Source: an uncultured bacterium
GTDB taxonomy: Bacteria; Bacillota; Clostridia; Oscillospirales; Oscillospiraceae
Length of the DNA stretch: 64,000 nucleotides
Assembly: GCA_945873205.1 (NCBI GenBank)
Contig: CAMCCC010000005.1
Span: 44,822 to 108,821 of the forward strand
Direction of reading: 5' to 3'
Under the pieces are notes generated by a model that had not been told where the DNA came from, made no database searches, and worked only from the letters and a program-made list of their open reading frames with translations. Positions 7,261 through 15,639 of this stretch are shown piece after piece (the first letter of the stretch is position 1; each line of letters starts with the position of its first letter). The position numbers and the translations under genes were made by a program.

Positions 7261-8268
7261 ATGAAGAAATATAATGTTGCCATTCTGGGTGCTTCCGGCG
7301 CCGTGGGCCAGCAGATGCTGCAGGTCCTGGAAGAGTATCAGATCCCTGTGGACACCCTGCTGCCCCTGGCCAGCGCCCGCAGCGCCGGGGAAAAGGTGCT
7401 GTTCAACGGCCGGGAAGTGGAGATTCAGGAAGCCACCGAGGACAGCTTCCAGGGCATGGATTTTGTCCTGGGCGCGGTGAAAAACGGCATGTCCAGAAAG
7501 TTTGCCCCCGCCATCGTGAAAAGCGGCGCGGTGTACATCGATAACAGCTCCGCCTTCCGCCTTGACCCGGAGGTGCCCCTCATCGTGCCGGAAATCAACG
7601 GCGCCGACGCCCTGAACAACAAGGGCATCATCGCAAACCCCAACTGCTCCACCATCATCACCCTGATGGCTGTGGCCGCCCTGGCGAAGATTTCTCCCAT
7701 CCGTTCCATGGTGGCCTGCACCTATCAGGCTGTCTCCGGCGCCGGCAAGGCCGGCTTTGACGAGCTGGAGGGCCAGATGGCCGCCGCCGTCAACGGCGGG
7801 GAGATGGAGTGCAAGGTGTTCCCCACCCAGATCGCCCTCAACGTCATCCCGCACATCGGTGACGAGCTGGAGAACCTCTACACCGACGAGGAGATGAAGA
7901 TGCAGAACGAGGGCCAGCGCATCCTCCACCTGCCGGAGCTGAAGGTGAACTGCACCTGCGTCCGGGTGCCCGTCATGCGCTCTCACTCCATCGCTGTCAC
8001 CGTCCGCACGGAGGAGAAGATTTCCGTGGAGCAGGCCAAGGCCGCCATTGCCGCCTTCCCTGGCTGCCGCCTGATCGAGGATTATCAGGGCCGCAACTAT
8101 CCCACGCCCCTGGACACCAGCAACCAGGACCTGGTCTGGGTGGGCCGCATCCGTGAGGACCTGACCGACGACAAGGGCCTGACCCTCTGGTGCTGCGGCG
8201 ATCAGATCCGCAAGGGCGCCGCCAGCAACGCCGTGCAGATTCTGAAATACCTGATCGAGAACCGGTAA
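7261..8268 (+). CDS. asd: Aspartate-semialdehyde dehydrogenase
   Basis: This 335-residue enzyme makes aspartate-4-semialdehyde from aspartyl phosphate using NADPH. The N-terminal GASGAVGQQML motif binds NADPH. The active-site stretch IANPNCST places the nucleophile at Cys129. A second conserved region, RVPVMRSHS, lies near residue 238. The order hom-lysC-asd brings the two shared pathway steps together with the homoserine branch. GGAGG lies 9 bases before ATG. The operon ends in a hairpin right after this gene. Confidence 0.94.
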   Translation: MKKYNVAILGASGAVGQQMLQVLEEYQIPVDTLLPLASARSAGEKVLFNGREVEIQEATEDSFQGMDFVLGAVKNGMSRKFAPAIVKSGAVYIDNSSAFRLDPEVPLIVPEINGADALNNKGIIANPNCSTIITLMAVAALAKISPIRSMVACTYQAVSGAGKAGFDELEGQMAAAVNGGEMECKVFPTQIALNVIPHIGDELENLYTDEEMKMQNEGQRILHLPELKVNCTCVRVPVMRSHSIAVTVRTEEKISVEQAKAAIAAFPGCRLIEDYQGRNYPTPLDTSNQDLVWVGRIREDLTDDKGLTLWCCGDQIRKGAASNAVQILKYLIENR

Positions 8269-8284
8269 ATTTTACTGCATATCA

Positions 8285-8312
8285 AAAGCGCCCGCCTTAT
8301 GGCGGGCGCTTT
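8285..8312. terminator. Shared terminator between asd and the minus-strand lipoprotein gene
   Basis: A 12-bp perfect stem AAAGCGCCCGCC / GGCGGGCGCTTT with a TTAT loop. The minus-strand side ends in TTTTGAT; the plus side has few extra T residues. Confidence 0.8.
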
Positions 8313-8317
8313 GCGTA

Positions 8318-9565
8318 TTATTTGAGATCATAAAGGTAGAAGTTTCCGTCTCCGGGCTGCTCCAGCACCGTGTCGCTGTCAAACCAAATCAGCCTTTCGG
8401 CGTTCTGGATATCCAGCCGCACCATGGTGCAGTCCCGGTAATCCAGCACAGCGGCCTTGTTGCTGCCGGTGTCCTTCAGCAGCAGGCGCTGGCCGTCCAG
8501 GCTGCCGGTGCTGCTCAGGTTGGAGGCGGGCAGGGTATAGCCATCCACGGCCCGCAGGGACCAGTCCTCCAGGTCCAGCACATAGGTCTGGCCGCTGCCG
8601 TCGGTACACAGGGCGTAGTGGCTGCCGGAGAACATGCTGCCCTGCCGCAGCTGACTGTCGAACCCGGCCAGATGGGCAAAGCGCAGGCTGCCGGTGTCCC
8701 CTTCGGTTTGTAAAGAGGGCATTTCCTGCCGCTTAAAGTTGGAGAGACTGATGCTCCAGAAATGATAGTCCCCCAGAACACCGCTGCCCTCGCTGCCCTG
8801 GCTCCAGCAGATGATTTTATCGCCGGTGACGGTGCAGGCCTTCACCGGTTCGCCGGAGAGCTCGTCCAGGCTGTAAATGGTACTGGTTTTCAGATCGCAG
8901 TAGTAGATTGCGCCGCCCTCCCGGGCCAGCAGCAAACCGCTGTGATCCGGGCTGAACGCGGCGTTGCAGATGTGGGAAAGGCTACCCATGCGGCAGTTGG
9001 CAAGCAGATCCGTCAGCTCTCCGCTTTCCAGATCCAGCAGCACCGGGTAGTAGCTGTAAACGGTGTCGTCCTCCTCAATGTGCCAGCGCAGCAGGAACAG
9101 ATTTTTACTGCCCTGGTCAGACAGAGTCAGCATGCTGGCTGCCATATCCGCCGGGACGTAGGTCAGCGTCCTGACGCCGTTGTGCTCTGCCCAGTCAAAG
9201 TTCAGGTGATAGCGGCTGCCGTCCAGGGTGTAGGCATTGTTGAACTGGGTCTCCTCCAGCTGCTCCAGCGCCCCATCGGCGTTAACGGCGAAGGCGTCAT
9301 AGTGGCTGCCCTGATTCATCTCCACCGGGTCGGCGCAGAGATGGAACACGCCGCAGTTTTCCACAGGCCGCAGCTGCTTGTCCTTATAGACTTCCGGGAT
9401 AACGGCGCTGGCTTTTATCAGGGGGAGAGCCGGTCCGTTGGCGCTGACCGATGCCGCCCGTACTGCCGGGGCCGCCGATGCGCTGGCGGGCGCCTGCGCC
9501 TCCGCCTTGCCGCAGGCGCTGATCAGGCAGCACAGGACCAATAGTAGCAAGATGATTCTTTTCAT
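8318..9565 (-). CDS. Lipoprotein of unknown function, probable beta-propeller-like domain
   Basis: I do not recognise the family. The 415-residue protein begins with a lipoprotein signal (MKRIILLLLVLCCLISAC, lipobox ISAC), so it should be anchored on the outer face of the membrane. After an Ala/Ser-rich spacer there are repeated short beta segments with phrases such as YYCDLKTSTIYSLDE, TYVLDLEDWSLRAVDG and FYLYDLK. These recur about every 50 residues and recall a propeller fold. ATG 9565 is chosen because GGAGG lies 5 bases upstream and the lipoprotein signal starts there. A TTGTCT-18-TATGAT promoter precedes it. It appears monocistronic. Confidence 0.75.
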   Translation of the reverse strand: MKRIILLLLVLCCLISACGKAEAQAPASASAAPAVRAASVSANGPALPLIKASAVIPEVYKDKQLRPVENCGVFHLCADPVEMNQGSHYDAFAVNADGALEQLEETQFNNAYTLDGSRYHLNFDWAEHNGVRTLTYVPADMAASMLTLSDQGSKNLFLLRWHIEEDDTVYSYYPVLLDLESGELTDLLANCRMGSLSHICNAAFSPDHSGLLLAREGGAIYYCDLKTSTIYSLDELSGEPVKACTVTGDKIICWSQGSEGSGVLGDYHFWSISLSNFKRQEMPSLQTEGDTGSLRFAHLAGFDSQLRQGSMFSGSHYALCTDGSGQTYVLDLEDWSLRAVDGYTLPASNLSSTGSLDGQRLLLKDTGSNKAAVLDYRDCTMVRLDIQNAERLIWFDSDTVLEQPGDGNFYLYDLK

Positions 9566-9628
9566 GCCGACCTCCAGTGATTCGTTTACCATAACTCTGA
9601 CGAGGACATTTCTATTTTGTTCCAGCAT

Positions 9629-9658
9629 ATCATAGAAACCAGAAAATTTTTTAGACAA
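9629..9658 (-). promoter_or_regulatory. Promoter for the lipoprotein gene
   Basis: Minus strand TTGTCT (9653-9658), 18-base spacer, TATGAT (9629-9634). Confidence 0.5.
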
Positions 9659-9671
9659 ACAATAAACTTTG

Positions 9672-9708
9672 GAAAAATAAAACAGGGCCGCCTTTTGAGC
9701 GGCCCTGT
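9672..9708 (-). terminator. Intrinsic terminator after the SGNH-like gene
   Basis: A 10-bp stem ACAGGGCCGC / GCGGCCCTGT with a 7-base loop. On the minus strand it is followed by TTTTATTTTT. Confidence 0.88.
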
Positions 9709-9720
9709 CTGATTGAAAGA

Positions 9721-10560
9721 TCAGATTCCATGCATACGGAAGTATTCCATGATCTTGCTGATGCCGGCAGAACTGATGCTGCGGCCATCCGTGGCAGCGT
9801 ATTCGGCACTGAGAGCGCCGCTGGTGTCGTTCAGGATAGCCCCCAGGTCCGCATAGTAGACGCCGGTGTCAGCGCAGACCTGCTGAATCCACTGGTTGGC
9901 CTGGGCAATCCGTTCCGCTGTCAGCCCGTCGGTGCCGGTGTAGGCGGCGGTGACGGAGCCGATGGAGCAGCAGATGATCCGCGTCTCCGGGCTTGCCGAC
10001 TGGATGCCCTTCACAAGGGAACTGTACCCGGCAATGAAGCTGTCCCGATCAGTGCTTCCCAGACTGTCGCCGCCCAGGTAGATCACCAGCCGGGCCGGCT
10101 GATACAGACCGGCGGCGTCCGCCGGGGTTTTCTCCGTGCCGTCGTTGGGGTAGATGATTTTGGTACTGGCAGCGTTGGCGGCGGGGAGGCTTCCCCCGGC
10201 GGGCAGCCATACCTGGGCGGAAGCGGTGCTGCCGTAGTTGGCGCCGAAGCTGCCCACGGCGGAAAAGCTTTCATCGCACAGGAAGGTCAGGTTGAAAAGG
10301 TATTCCAGCCCTGTGTCCTGAGAGCCGGGCAGGGCCATGGCGCCGGCACCGCCGTCCAGGCCGCCGTCCACTCCGCTGCTGCCGGAGGAACTGCCGGAGG
10401 AAAGAGCGCTGCTCTCCCCCAGATACAGGGTACCGTCCTGCCGCTGGCCGCCGAAGCCCAGCACCATGGTGATGATCAGGCCGACCAGCACCGCCGCCAG
10501 GGCGACCACGATGGCCAGGGCCCAGATGATGTTTTTGATTCCTGATAATCCGTTATTCAT
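9721..10560 (-). CDS. Membrane-anchored SGNH/GDSL-like protein with altered active site
   Basis: The 279-residue protein has one N-terminal membrane segment (about residues 10-35), a Ser/Gly-rich linker (about 48-75) and an outer domain that resembles SGNH hydrolases. FLCDESFSAVG (about residue 92) fits the first block. VIYLGGDSLG fits the block that normally reads GxND. YADLGAILNDTSGALS followed by DGRSISSAG fits the last block, where DGxHL normally supplies the catalytic Asp and His. Here His is replaced by Ser and the block-III Asn by Asp, so normal esterase activity is doubtful. It starts 60 bases after the EF-G-like gene and just past that gene's terminator, with no clear promoter of its own. 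Confidence 0.65.
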   Translation of the reverse strand: MNNGLSGIKNIIWALAIVVALAAVLVGLIITMVLGFGGQRQDGTLYLGESSALSSGSSSGSSGVDGGLDGGAGAMALPGSQDTGLEYLFNLTFLCDESFSAVGSFGANYGSTASAQVWLPAGGSLPAANAASTKIIYPNDGTEKTPADAAGLYQPARLVIYLGGDSLGSTDRDSFIAGYSSLVKGIQSASPETRIICCSIGSVTAAYTGTDGLTAERIAQANQWIQQVCADTGVYYADLGAILNDTSGALSAEYAATDGRSISSAGISKIMEYFRMHGI

Positions 10561-10574
10561 AGTCCTCTTGGTTT

Positions 10575-10606
10575 AAAAACTGGCGGCCTGTTACAGCCGC
10601 CAGTCA
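10575..10606 (-). terminator. Intrinsic terminator after the EF-G-like gene
   Basis: A 9-bp stem ACTGGCGGC / GCCGCCAGT with an 8-base loop. On the minus strand TTTTTAAA follows. It sits 15 bases before the next start codon, so some readthrough may feed that gene. Confidence 0.8.
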
Positions 10607-10620
10607 CTGTTATTTTATGC

Positions 10621-12639
10621 TTACTCCTGCTCGGCCAGAGCCTTGGCTTCCTCAATGACCTTCTGCTGGACATTGCCGGGAGCTTCCTCATAGCGGATGA
10701 ACTTGCAGGTGAAGGAACCACGGCCCTGGGTCATGGACCGCAGGTCGATGGTGTAGGAGCTCATCTCTGCCATGGGAACCTCGGCCTCCACGGTCTGCAT
10801 GCCGTCCTCGGCGTTCATGCCCAGCACGGTGCCGCGGCGCTTGGAGCTGATGTCGCTCATGATGTCGCCCAGGTTCTCATCGGGGATGGTGACCTGCAGC
10901 AGGCCGATGGGCTCAAGAATGGTGGGCTTGGCCTTGGGGATGCCGTCCTGGTAGGCCAGGCGGGCAGCGGTCTGGAAGGCCATATCGTTGGAGTCCACCG
11001 GGTGGTAGGAGCCATCGTACAGGGTGGCCTTCAGGCCAACCAGGGGATAACCGGCCAGAACGCCCTTCACAACGGCGTTGCGCAGGCCCTTTTCCACAGA
11101 GGGGAAGAAGTTCTTGGGAACGGAGCCGCCGAAGACCTCCTCGGCGAAGATCATATCGTCCTGCTCGTCCTGGGGCTCAAAGCGAATCCAGACATCACCG
11201 AACTGGCCGGAACCGCCGGACTGCTTCTTGTGACGGCCATGGGCTTCCACACGGCCCTTGATCTTCTCGCGGTAAGCCACGCGGGCGGGCTTCAGCTCGG
11301 TCTCCACGCCGAAGCGGCTCTTCAGCTTGGCGCAGAGCACGTCCAGCTGAATGTCGCCCAGGCCGGAGAGCACCTGCTGGCGGGTCTCGGCGTTGTTGAA
11401 CAGATTGAAGGAGATGTCCTCCTCGTTGAGTCTTGCAAGGCCTGCGGCAACCTTGTCGTCCTGGCCCTTGGTCTTGGGGGAGATGGCCATGGAGTAGCAG
11501 GGTTCGGGCATCTGGATGGCGGGCAGCTCTACCTCGTTCTTGGGGTCGCACACGGTGTCGCCGGTTTTCCAGTCCATCTTGCCAACGGCCACGATGTCGC
11601 CGCAGCAGGCTTCCTTCACCTCGGTGGTCTTCTTGCCGCAAATGGTGTACAGACGGCCCAGCTTATCGGTGCTGGAGGCGCGGACGTTGCGCAGGGACAT
11701 ATCGGCAGTGATCTTGCCCTGCATGACCTTCACGAAGCTGTATTTACCGAACTGGTCGGAAATGGTCTTGAACACGAAGCCAACGGTGCTGCCGGCGGGC
11801 TGGATGCCCTCCATCTCGGCGGGGTTGGGAACGTAGTCCACAACGCCGTGCAGCAGGGCCTCGGTGCCGATACCGGCCATGGCGGCGCTGGCGAACACGG
11901 GCACCACGCTGCGGTCCTTCAGACCGGCGCGGATGCCGGTGACCATCTCGGCCTCGGTCAGCTCCATTGTGTCGAAGTACTTCTCCATCAGCTCCTCGGT
12001 GGCGCCGGCGGCGGTCTCCATCAGGGCCTCCCGCAGCTCTTCCACCTTGTCCGCGTCGGCGGCGGGGACAGCGACCTTGGTGGTCTTGCCGCCCTTGGTC
12101 TGGTAAGCGGTGTTATGCACAATATCAATGACGCCGGTGCCGTCGGAGGTGGGGATGGTGACGGCGCAGACGATGCTGCCATACTTGGCCTTCAGGGCGT
12201 CCAGCACCTTGAAGTAATCGCCGTGCTCCTCATCGCACTTGGAGATGCAGAAAGCAGCGGGGACGCTGGCGGCCTTCAGGTATTTCCATGCCCGCTCAGC
12301 GCCGACGGACAGTCCGTCCTTGGCGGAGCAGAGGATGATGCCGGTCTCGGCAGCACGGATGGCAGCCAGGGCCTCGCCCACAAAGTCAAAGAAGCCGGGG
12401 CAGTCCAGCACATTGATCTTGCAGCCGCCGAAGTTGACAGGGGCCACAGCGGTGGAAATGGTGATCTGGCGCTTGATTTCCTCCGCGTCATAGTCGCAGA
12501 CGGTGTTGCCGTCGCTGACCTTACCCATACGGTCGATGGCGCCGGTGCTGAACAGCATGCTCTCAGCAAGGCTGGTCTTGCCGCTGTTGCCATGGCCCAG
12601 CAGGCAGATGTTGCGGATGTTTTTGGTTTCGTAGCTCAT
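10621..12639 (-). CDS. Elongation factor G-like translational GTPase (paralogue)
   Basis: The 672-residue protein has the EF-G domain order: GTPase domain (about 1-270), beta-barrel domain II, then domains III-V. The P-loop is GHGNSGKTSL and G3 is DCPG. The G4 motif reads SKCD instead of the usual NKxD, and the switch I region reads KRQITIS rather than the standard RGITI. These differences mark it as a member of the EF-G-like group found beside true EF-G in many Firmicutes, not the str-operon fusA. Domain IV retains the HGRHKKQSGGSGQFGDVWI stretch. It is monocistronic, with its own promoter and terminator. A role in ribosome rescue or recycling is possible but unproven. Confidence 0.85.
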   Translation of the reverse strand: MSYETKNIRNICLLGHGNSGKTSLAESMLFSTGAIDRMGKVSDGNTVCDYDAEEIKRQITISTAVAPVNFGGCKINVLDCPGFFDFVGEALAAIRAAETGIILCSAKDGLSVGAERAWKYLKAASVPAAFCISKCDEEHGDYFKVLDALKAKYGSIVCAVTIPTSDGTGVIDIVHNTAYQTKGGKTTKVAVPAADADKVEELREALMETAAGATEELMEKYFDTMELTEAEMVTGIRAGLKDRSVVPVFASAAMAGIGTEALLHGVVDYVPNPAEMEGIQPAGSTVGFVFKTISDQFGKYSFVKVMQGKITADMSLRNVRASSTDKLGRLYTICGKKTTEVKEACCGDIVAVGKMDWKTGDTVCDPKNEVELPAIQMPEPCYSMAISPKTKGQDDKVAAGLARLNEEDISFNLFNNAETRQQVLSGLGDIQLDVLCAKLKSRFGVETELKPARVAYREKIKGRVEAHGRHKKQSGGSGQFGDVWIRFEPQDEQDDMIFAEEVFGGSVPKNFFPSVEKGLRNAVVKGVLAGYPLVGLKATLYDGSYHPVDSNDMAFQTAARLAYQDGIPKAKPTILEPIGLLQVTIPDENLGDIMSDISSKRRGTVLGMNAEDGMQTVEAEVPMAEMSSYTIDLRSMTQGRGSFTCKFIRYEEAPGNVQQKVIEEAKALAEQE

Positions 12640-12705
12640 GTGTTGCTTCCTCTCTTGGTTTGATTTGTATAATTAATTATGAAATTCCATCACATCATTC
12701 AGCTT

Positions 12706-12734
12706 ATTATACACGATGTACAGGGGATTGGCAA
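12706..12734 (-). promoter_or_regulatory. Promoter for the EF-G-like gene
   Basis: Minus strand TTGCCA (12729-12734), 17-base spacer, TATAAT (12706-12711). The leader is about 60 bases and AT-rich. Confidence 0.7.
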
Positions 12735-12784
12735 CAAAAATTTGTGGACAATTATGGATTCTGCCGATTTTCCTCCGCCCCGGG

Positions 12785-12818
12785 GAAATAAAAATCAGCC
12801 GGTGCAGGCACCGGCTGA
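12785..12818 (-). terminator. Intrinsic terminator after the P-type ATPase-like gene
   Basis: An 11-bp perfect stem TCAGCCGGTGC / GCACCGGCTGA with a 2-base loop. On the minus strand it is followed by TTTTTATTT. Confidence 0.88.
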
Positions 12819-12839
12819 GGAAACGGATATATATTCTTT

Positions 12840-15605
12840 TCAGGGTTTAGCGCCAACAAAGAGACTGGAGAGCACCATGGGGATGGCCCAGGCCAGCTGC
12901 AGCAGGAGCAGGAAGCCCAGGGTGACGCTTCCGGCGGTCAGCAGCTTTACGAAAACCACCATGCTGCCCAGCACTGCCGCCAGTACCGCCGCTGCCAGAT
13001 TGACCCGGACGGCCAGATACATGCTGCGGCCCACATCGGCCACCTCTGTCAGGGGCCCCAGCCCCTCGTTGCAGATCACCGCGGCGATCTTGCTTTTCTC
13101 CGGGGACGGCTCCGACATGGTGAAGCGCTCCACATAGGGCGGGAAGTCATAGCCGTCGGTGGCCAGGTCAAAGGTGTTGTGCAGCATTTCCGGGTTCACG
13201 TTGAAATCCCGCACGGCGAACACCGGGTGACGCCCTGAGCGCACCAGCTCCACCAGTGCCCGGCGAACCTGGGGCAGGGGGGTGTAGTTCAGGCTGAAAA
13301 TGCCGTAAAGGATGCCGTCAATGGCCAGCAGCACCGAGGTCTTATCCGTAAGCCGGTAGGGGATGCGCACATTCATCAGGCGCATCAGCTCCGTCCCGCC
13401 GCAGAGGACCACATGGCCCTCAATGATGCCTTTCAGGCCGCCGCCGGAGAGGAACTCAAAATTCTCCACCTGGCGGGGAGAGCAGCGGTTCTCCTCCATC
13501 AGCCTGGCAAAACAGCCGCTGATGCTGGAACCGGAGGCGGTCACCAGGGTGCCGGCGTAGGCAATCACCTTCTCCGTGGATTCGTCGGAGAAGATACGCA
13601 CCGTGCCCATTTCAATGCTGCTCTCGGGGAACAGGTCCCGGTCGGTGACGATCAGGTTCCGGCTGGCGCCGATGTCACAAAGGCCGGACCAGCCGGCAAT
13701 GGCGGCGCCGCTTTTGAAGATGCGCACCGAGCCTACAAAGAAGGGCAGGGCAAAGGCCAGAAGCCCACAGAAGGGGACCGCCGGGACCAGAATGGCGGAA
13801 AAGATGAACACAAAATCCGCAAAGGTCTTTTTCACCGCGGCGATCACCAGGCTCAGTATCAGCGCCAGCACAATCAGCACCGGCCCCAGCTTGATAAACA
13901 GGGTCTCGTCCGGGGCGGCTTCCTCCGTGCGGCGGACAAAGCCCTTGGCAGAGCGCAGGGATTTCAGCAGCGTCAATTCATCCTTACGCAGCTTGGTCTC
14001 GCCGGTGACGGCGTAAAAGTGCTTGCCGATGGCCGGCACCCGCAGGGCCTTGCGGATGCCCCGGGTGCTGAGGGAGGAGGAGAGCATCACGCCGATCACC
14101 GACAGGCTGGACACGGCGCACAGCGGGGTGTGCAGCGCCGCCGAATCGGACAGGGCCACGATCAGCCCGTCCAGACTGGTGAGCAGGCAGGCCAGCACCG
14201 CCAGGGCGTCCACGCCCACTTTGCCTCTGGCGGCGTTCAGGATGCCGCCGGTGACCACGTCCAGGCACAGCAGCATGATGGCAAACTGCAAGGCGCAGCA
14301 GGCCGCCGCCGTCACCGGCAGATGCTGCAGCATCCCCGTCAGGGGCAGGCCCAGGGACAGATAGCACAGCAGCACTTCCAGAAGCACCGCCAGCCGCAGC
14401 CGCAGCCGCTGGGACCGCATGAAGGAGCCGTAGTAGCGGCAGGCACCGACGGGAGTCAGCTCCGGCCCCAGGTCCTCCTCGCTGTCGCTCATGGTGCTGG
14501 TGGTCACAGTGCGGTTGGTGCCCCGCAGGCGGAGGAAAGCGGAAGCCACCAGGGAGGCCACATACTCCCGGAAGCTGGGCAGGTCGTCCTCCAGGTCCAG
14601 CTCCCTGTCCCTGGCGGAACGGCGGCCGAAGCCCGCTTCTTCCTCGTCATAATCGTCGTAACGGTCGTCCTCGGCATAGCTGCCGCCGGGCACGGCCTGA
14701 TAGTCCCGGAAGCTGCCGGCATAGCTGGCGTATTCCGCCGCCTGGCTCTCCCGGGGTTCCTCCGGCTGGGTTTCATAGTCGGAGGCATAGCCCTCCTCCG
14801 TCTTGTCCTTCCGGTGTTTTTTGAAGATTCCTTTCCTGCGCCCGGTACCGGCGTCCTCGTCCTCCGGGACGTCGCTTTCCGCTTCCGGCGCCCAGTGGCG
14901 CAGGTCGTGCTCCGGCTGGACGGAGGGACTGTAGCCCTGATCGGCGCTCATATCGATGGCGCGGCTGCCGAAAACAAAGCCCTCCTGCTTCTTCTTCCCG
15001 CTGAGATTGAAGCGGCTGTCGATGTCCGCTTCCGGCTCCGGCTCTTGCCGCGGGGAGCGGTCCACCGGCGGGCGGTAAGGCCGCTCGTCCTCGCCGATGG
15101 GGGCGTAAAGATCCACTTCTTCTCTTTTGGGCGCGGCCTGGGCCGCCTCCTGGCGGAGCCGGGCGATGGTGTCCAGTGCATCCTGCTCCATGGCGCCCAG
15201 ATTGCCGGTGTGAAGCTCCGCCGGAGCCTGGCCGTAGATGCGCACATCCTCGTCACCGGCAAAGCTCTGGGGTGCCGGGACCTCCGCCGGCTCGTCATAG
15301 TATTGGGAGAAGATCTTGTCAAATACCGCGTCAAAATCCGACTCGGGGCTGCTGTCCGGGCTGTAGTATGCCTCCTCCGGCTGCCTGCCGGCATCGTCCG
15401 GCTCGTAGACCTCGGAGTCGTAGTAGTCCTCGGCCCCGCCCTGGGAGGAGCTGTAGTATTCGCCCCGGCCATCCGGCTCCGGGCTATAGCGGGATTGCAT
15501 CCGTTCCTCCGCCTGATACTCGGCCAGAATGTCCTCTACGGAAAGTTCTTCTTCAGATTCAGTTTTCAGTTCACGCGGCTTCTGCTTATGACTGAAAAGT
15601 TTCAT
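12840..15605 (-). CDS. P-type ATPase-like membrane protein with degenerate catalytic motifs and a long acidic N-terminal tail
   Basis: The 921-residue protein has an acidic, Tyr/Glu/Asp-rich, probably disordered region (about residues 1-350) followed by several membrane segments (from about 395). The membrane part and the cytosolic segments run in the order of heavy-metal P-type ATPases. GGILNAARGKVGVDALAVLA resembles the region before the first core helices. IVTDRDLFP (about residue 653) sits where DKTGT should be. FEFLSGGGLKGIIEGHVVLC resembles the nucleotide-domain G-x-G region. VICNEGLGPLTEVADVG (about residue 842) sits where GDGxND is expected. The phosphorylated DKTGT and the hinge Asp residues are changed, so it should not pump ions. 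It lies 34 bases after rlmB in the same direction. Its role is unknown. Confidence 0.7.
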   Translation of the reverse strand: MKLFSHKQKPRELKTESEEELSVEDILAEYQAEERMQSRYSPEPDGRGEYYSSSQGGAEDYYDSEVYEPDDAGRQPEEAYYSPDSSPESDFDAVFDKIFSQYYDEPAEVPAPQSFAGDEDVRIYGQAPAELHTGNLGAMEQDALDTIARLRQEAAQAAPKREEVDLYAPIGEDERPYRPPVDRSPRQEPEPEADIDSRFNLSGKKKQEGFVFGSRAIDMSADQGYSPSVQPEHDLRHWAPEAESDVPEDEDAGTGRRKGIFKKHRKDKTEEGYASDYETQPEEPRESQAAEYASYAGSFRDYQAVPGGSYAEDDRYDDYDEEEAGFGRRSARDRELDLEDDLPSFREYVASLVASAFLRLRGTNRTVTTSTMSDSEEDLGPELTPVGACRYYGSFMRSQRLRLRLAVLLEVLLCYLSLGLPLTGMLQHLPVTAAACCALQFAIMLLCLDVVTGGILNAARGKVGVDALAVLACLLTSLDGLIVALSDSAALHTPLCAVSSLSVIGVMLSSSLSTRGIRKALRVPAIGKHFYAVTGETKLRKDELTLLKSLRSAKGFVRRTEEAAPDETLFIKLGPVLIVLALILSLVIAAVKKTFADFVFIFSAILVPAVPFCGLLAFALPFFVGSVRIFKSGAAIAGWSGLCDIGASRNLIVTDRDLFPESSIEMGTVRIFSDESTEKVIAYAGTLVTASGSSISGCFARLMEENRCSPRQVENFEFLSGGGLKGIIEGHVVLCGGTELMRLMNVRIPYRLTDKTSVLLAIDGILYGIFSLNYTPLPQVRRALVELVRSGRHPVFAVRDFNVNPEMLHNTFDLATDGYDFPPYVERFTMSEPSPEKSKIAAVICNEGLGPLTEVADVGRSMYLAVRVNLAAAVLAAVLGSMVVFVKLLTAGSVTLGFLLLLQLAWAIPMVLSSLFVGAKP

Positions 15606-15639
15606 GGCAATTTCCTATCGATTGTTTTTTTCTGCCCTG

